Shown here piece by piece: positions 63,833 through 64,000 of a stretch of DNA of 64,000 nt (position 1 is its first letter; every line of letters begins with the position of its first letter). The stretch is from Arsenophonus endosymbiont of Aphis craccivora (GTDB lineage: Bacteria; Pseudomonadota; Gammaproteobacteria; Enterobacterales; Enterobacteriaceae), in the NCBI RefSeq assembly GCF_013460135.1, contig NZ_CP038155.1:2294001-2358000 (forward strand). Reading direction: 5' to 3'. The notes beneath the pieces are model-generated. The model did no database searches, was not told the origin of the DNA, and was given only the letters and a program-made list of their open reading frames with translations. The position numbers and the translations under genes are program-made.

Positions 63833-63872
63833 AAAAATGGAAATAACTATCAATGGTTATTTCCATTTTTTA
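63833..63872 (+). terminator. Terminator after accA
   Basis: AAAAATGGAAATAAC (63833-63847) and GTTATTTCCATTTTT (63856-63870) are a perfect 15-bp inverted repeat with an 8-nt loop, ending in T bases. It closes the lpxD-accA cluster. The remaining 128 bases are AT-rich with no gene seen. Confidence 0.88.
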
Positions 63873-64000
63873 ATATTTAAAATTTTTTCATCTTTGATCA
63901 TCATCAGATATCATGATTAAAAAATTTATCCATCAATTTATTTTTTAAATAAATTTTACTTAATACATTAAATTATATTAATACTAGTAATATAATTAGT

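Noticed and set aside
1-64000. CRISPR arrays, prophage, tRNA genes or a defence island
   Set aside because: No spaced direct repeats, phage structural genes, cloverleaf sequences or defence-gene families were seen on either strand. All other content is explained by conserved enterobacterial genes and IS903 copies.

Overview
The window is chromosomal DNA from an AT-rich member of the Enterobacterales. Protein similarity recalled from memory and gene order both point to the Morganellaceae, and an Arsenophonus-like insect symbiont is the best guess (inference; no search was run). Many genes match Escherichia coli orthologues nearly residue for residue. Five near-identical IS903-group insertion sequences and about ten freshly broken genes indicate a lineage in an early stage of genome reduction.

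Layout. (1) 1-10098: dgt start, mtnN, erpA, hemL (frameshifted), mrcB, sfsA, dksA, gluQ (one amber stop), pcnB, folK. This is the E. coli 3-4 min block, in reverse order relative to the block in (5). (2) 10471-26547: an IS copy fused to a 5'-truncated, multiply broken comEC, then msbA, lpxK, a divergent cold-shock-domain gene, ycaR, kdsB, elyC (frameshifted), cmoM (one amber stop) and mukF-mukE-mukB. (3) 26628-29060: two direct IS copies enclosing a 323-bp piece of zapC. (4) 29061-38537: a gcvB sRNA remnant fused to a dead gcvA, then ygdD, rlmM, xni (one ochre stop), ppnN split by an IS with a perfect 9-bp target duplication, queF, a fifth IS, a probable csrB-type sRNA remnant, yqcC and truC. 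(5) 38637-63870: yaeH, dapD, glnD, map, rpsB, tsf, pyrH, frr, dxr, uppS, cdsA, rseP, bamA, skp, lpxD, fabZ and lpxA (one continuous reading frame), lpxB, rnhB, dnaE, accA. This block is intact and in ancestral order.

How the genes work together. The intact genes concentrate on the envelope: lipid A (lpxD, lpxA, lpxB, lpxK, msbA, kdsB), phospholipid and fatty acid (cdsA, fabZ, accA), peptidoglycan and undecaprenyl phosphate (mrcB, uppS, dxr, dapD) and outer-membrane assembly (bamA, skp, rseP). Replication, condensation and translation genes (dnaE, mukBEF, rpsB, tsf, frr, map) are also kept. The broken genes are mostly dispensable ones: tRNA modification, DNA uptake, nucleotide salvage, glycine regulation and accessory cell division.

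No CRISPR array, prophage, toxin cluster or tRNA gene was seen. The most unusual observations are the gcvB/gcvA deletion fusion, the csrB-like remnant, the fabZ-lpxA continuous frame, the conserved AUU start of pcnB, and the set of IS copies of which four of five lack target duplications and sit at rearrangement or deletion junctions.
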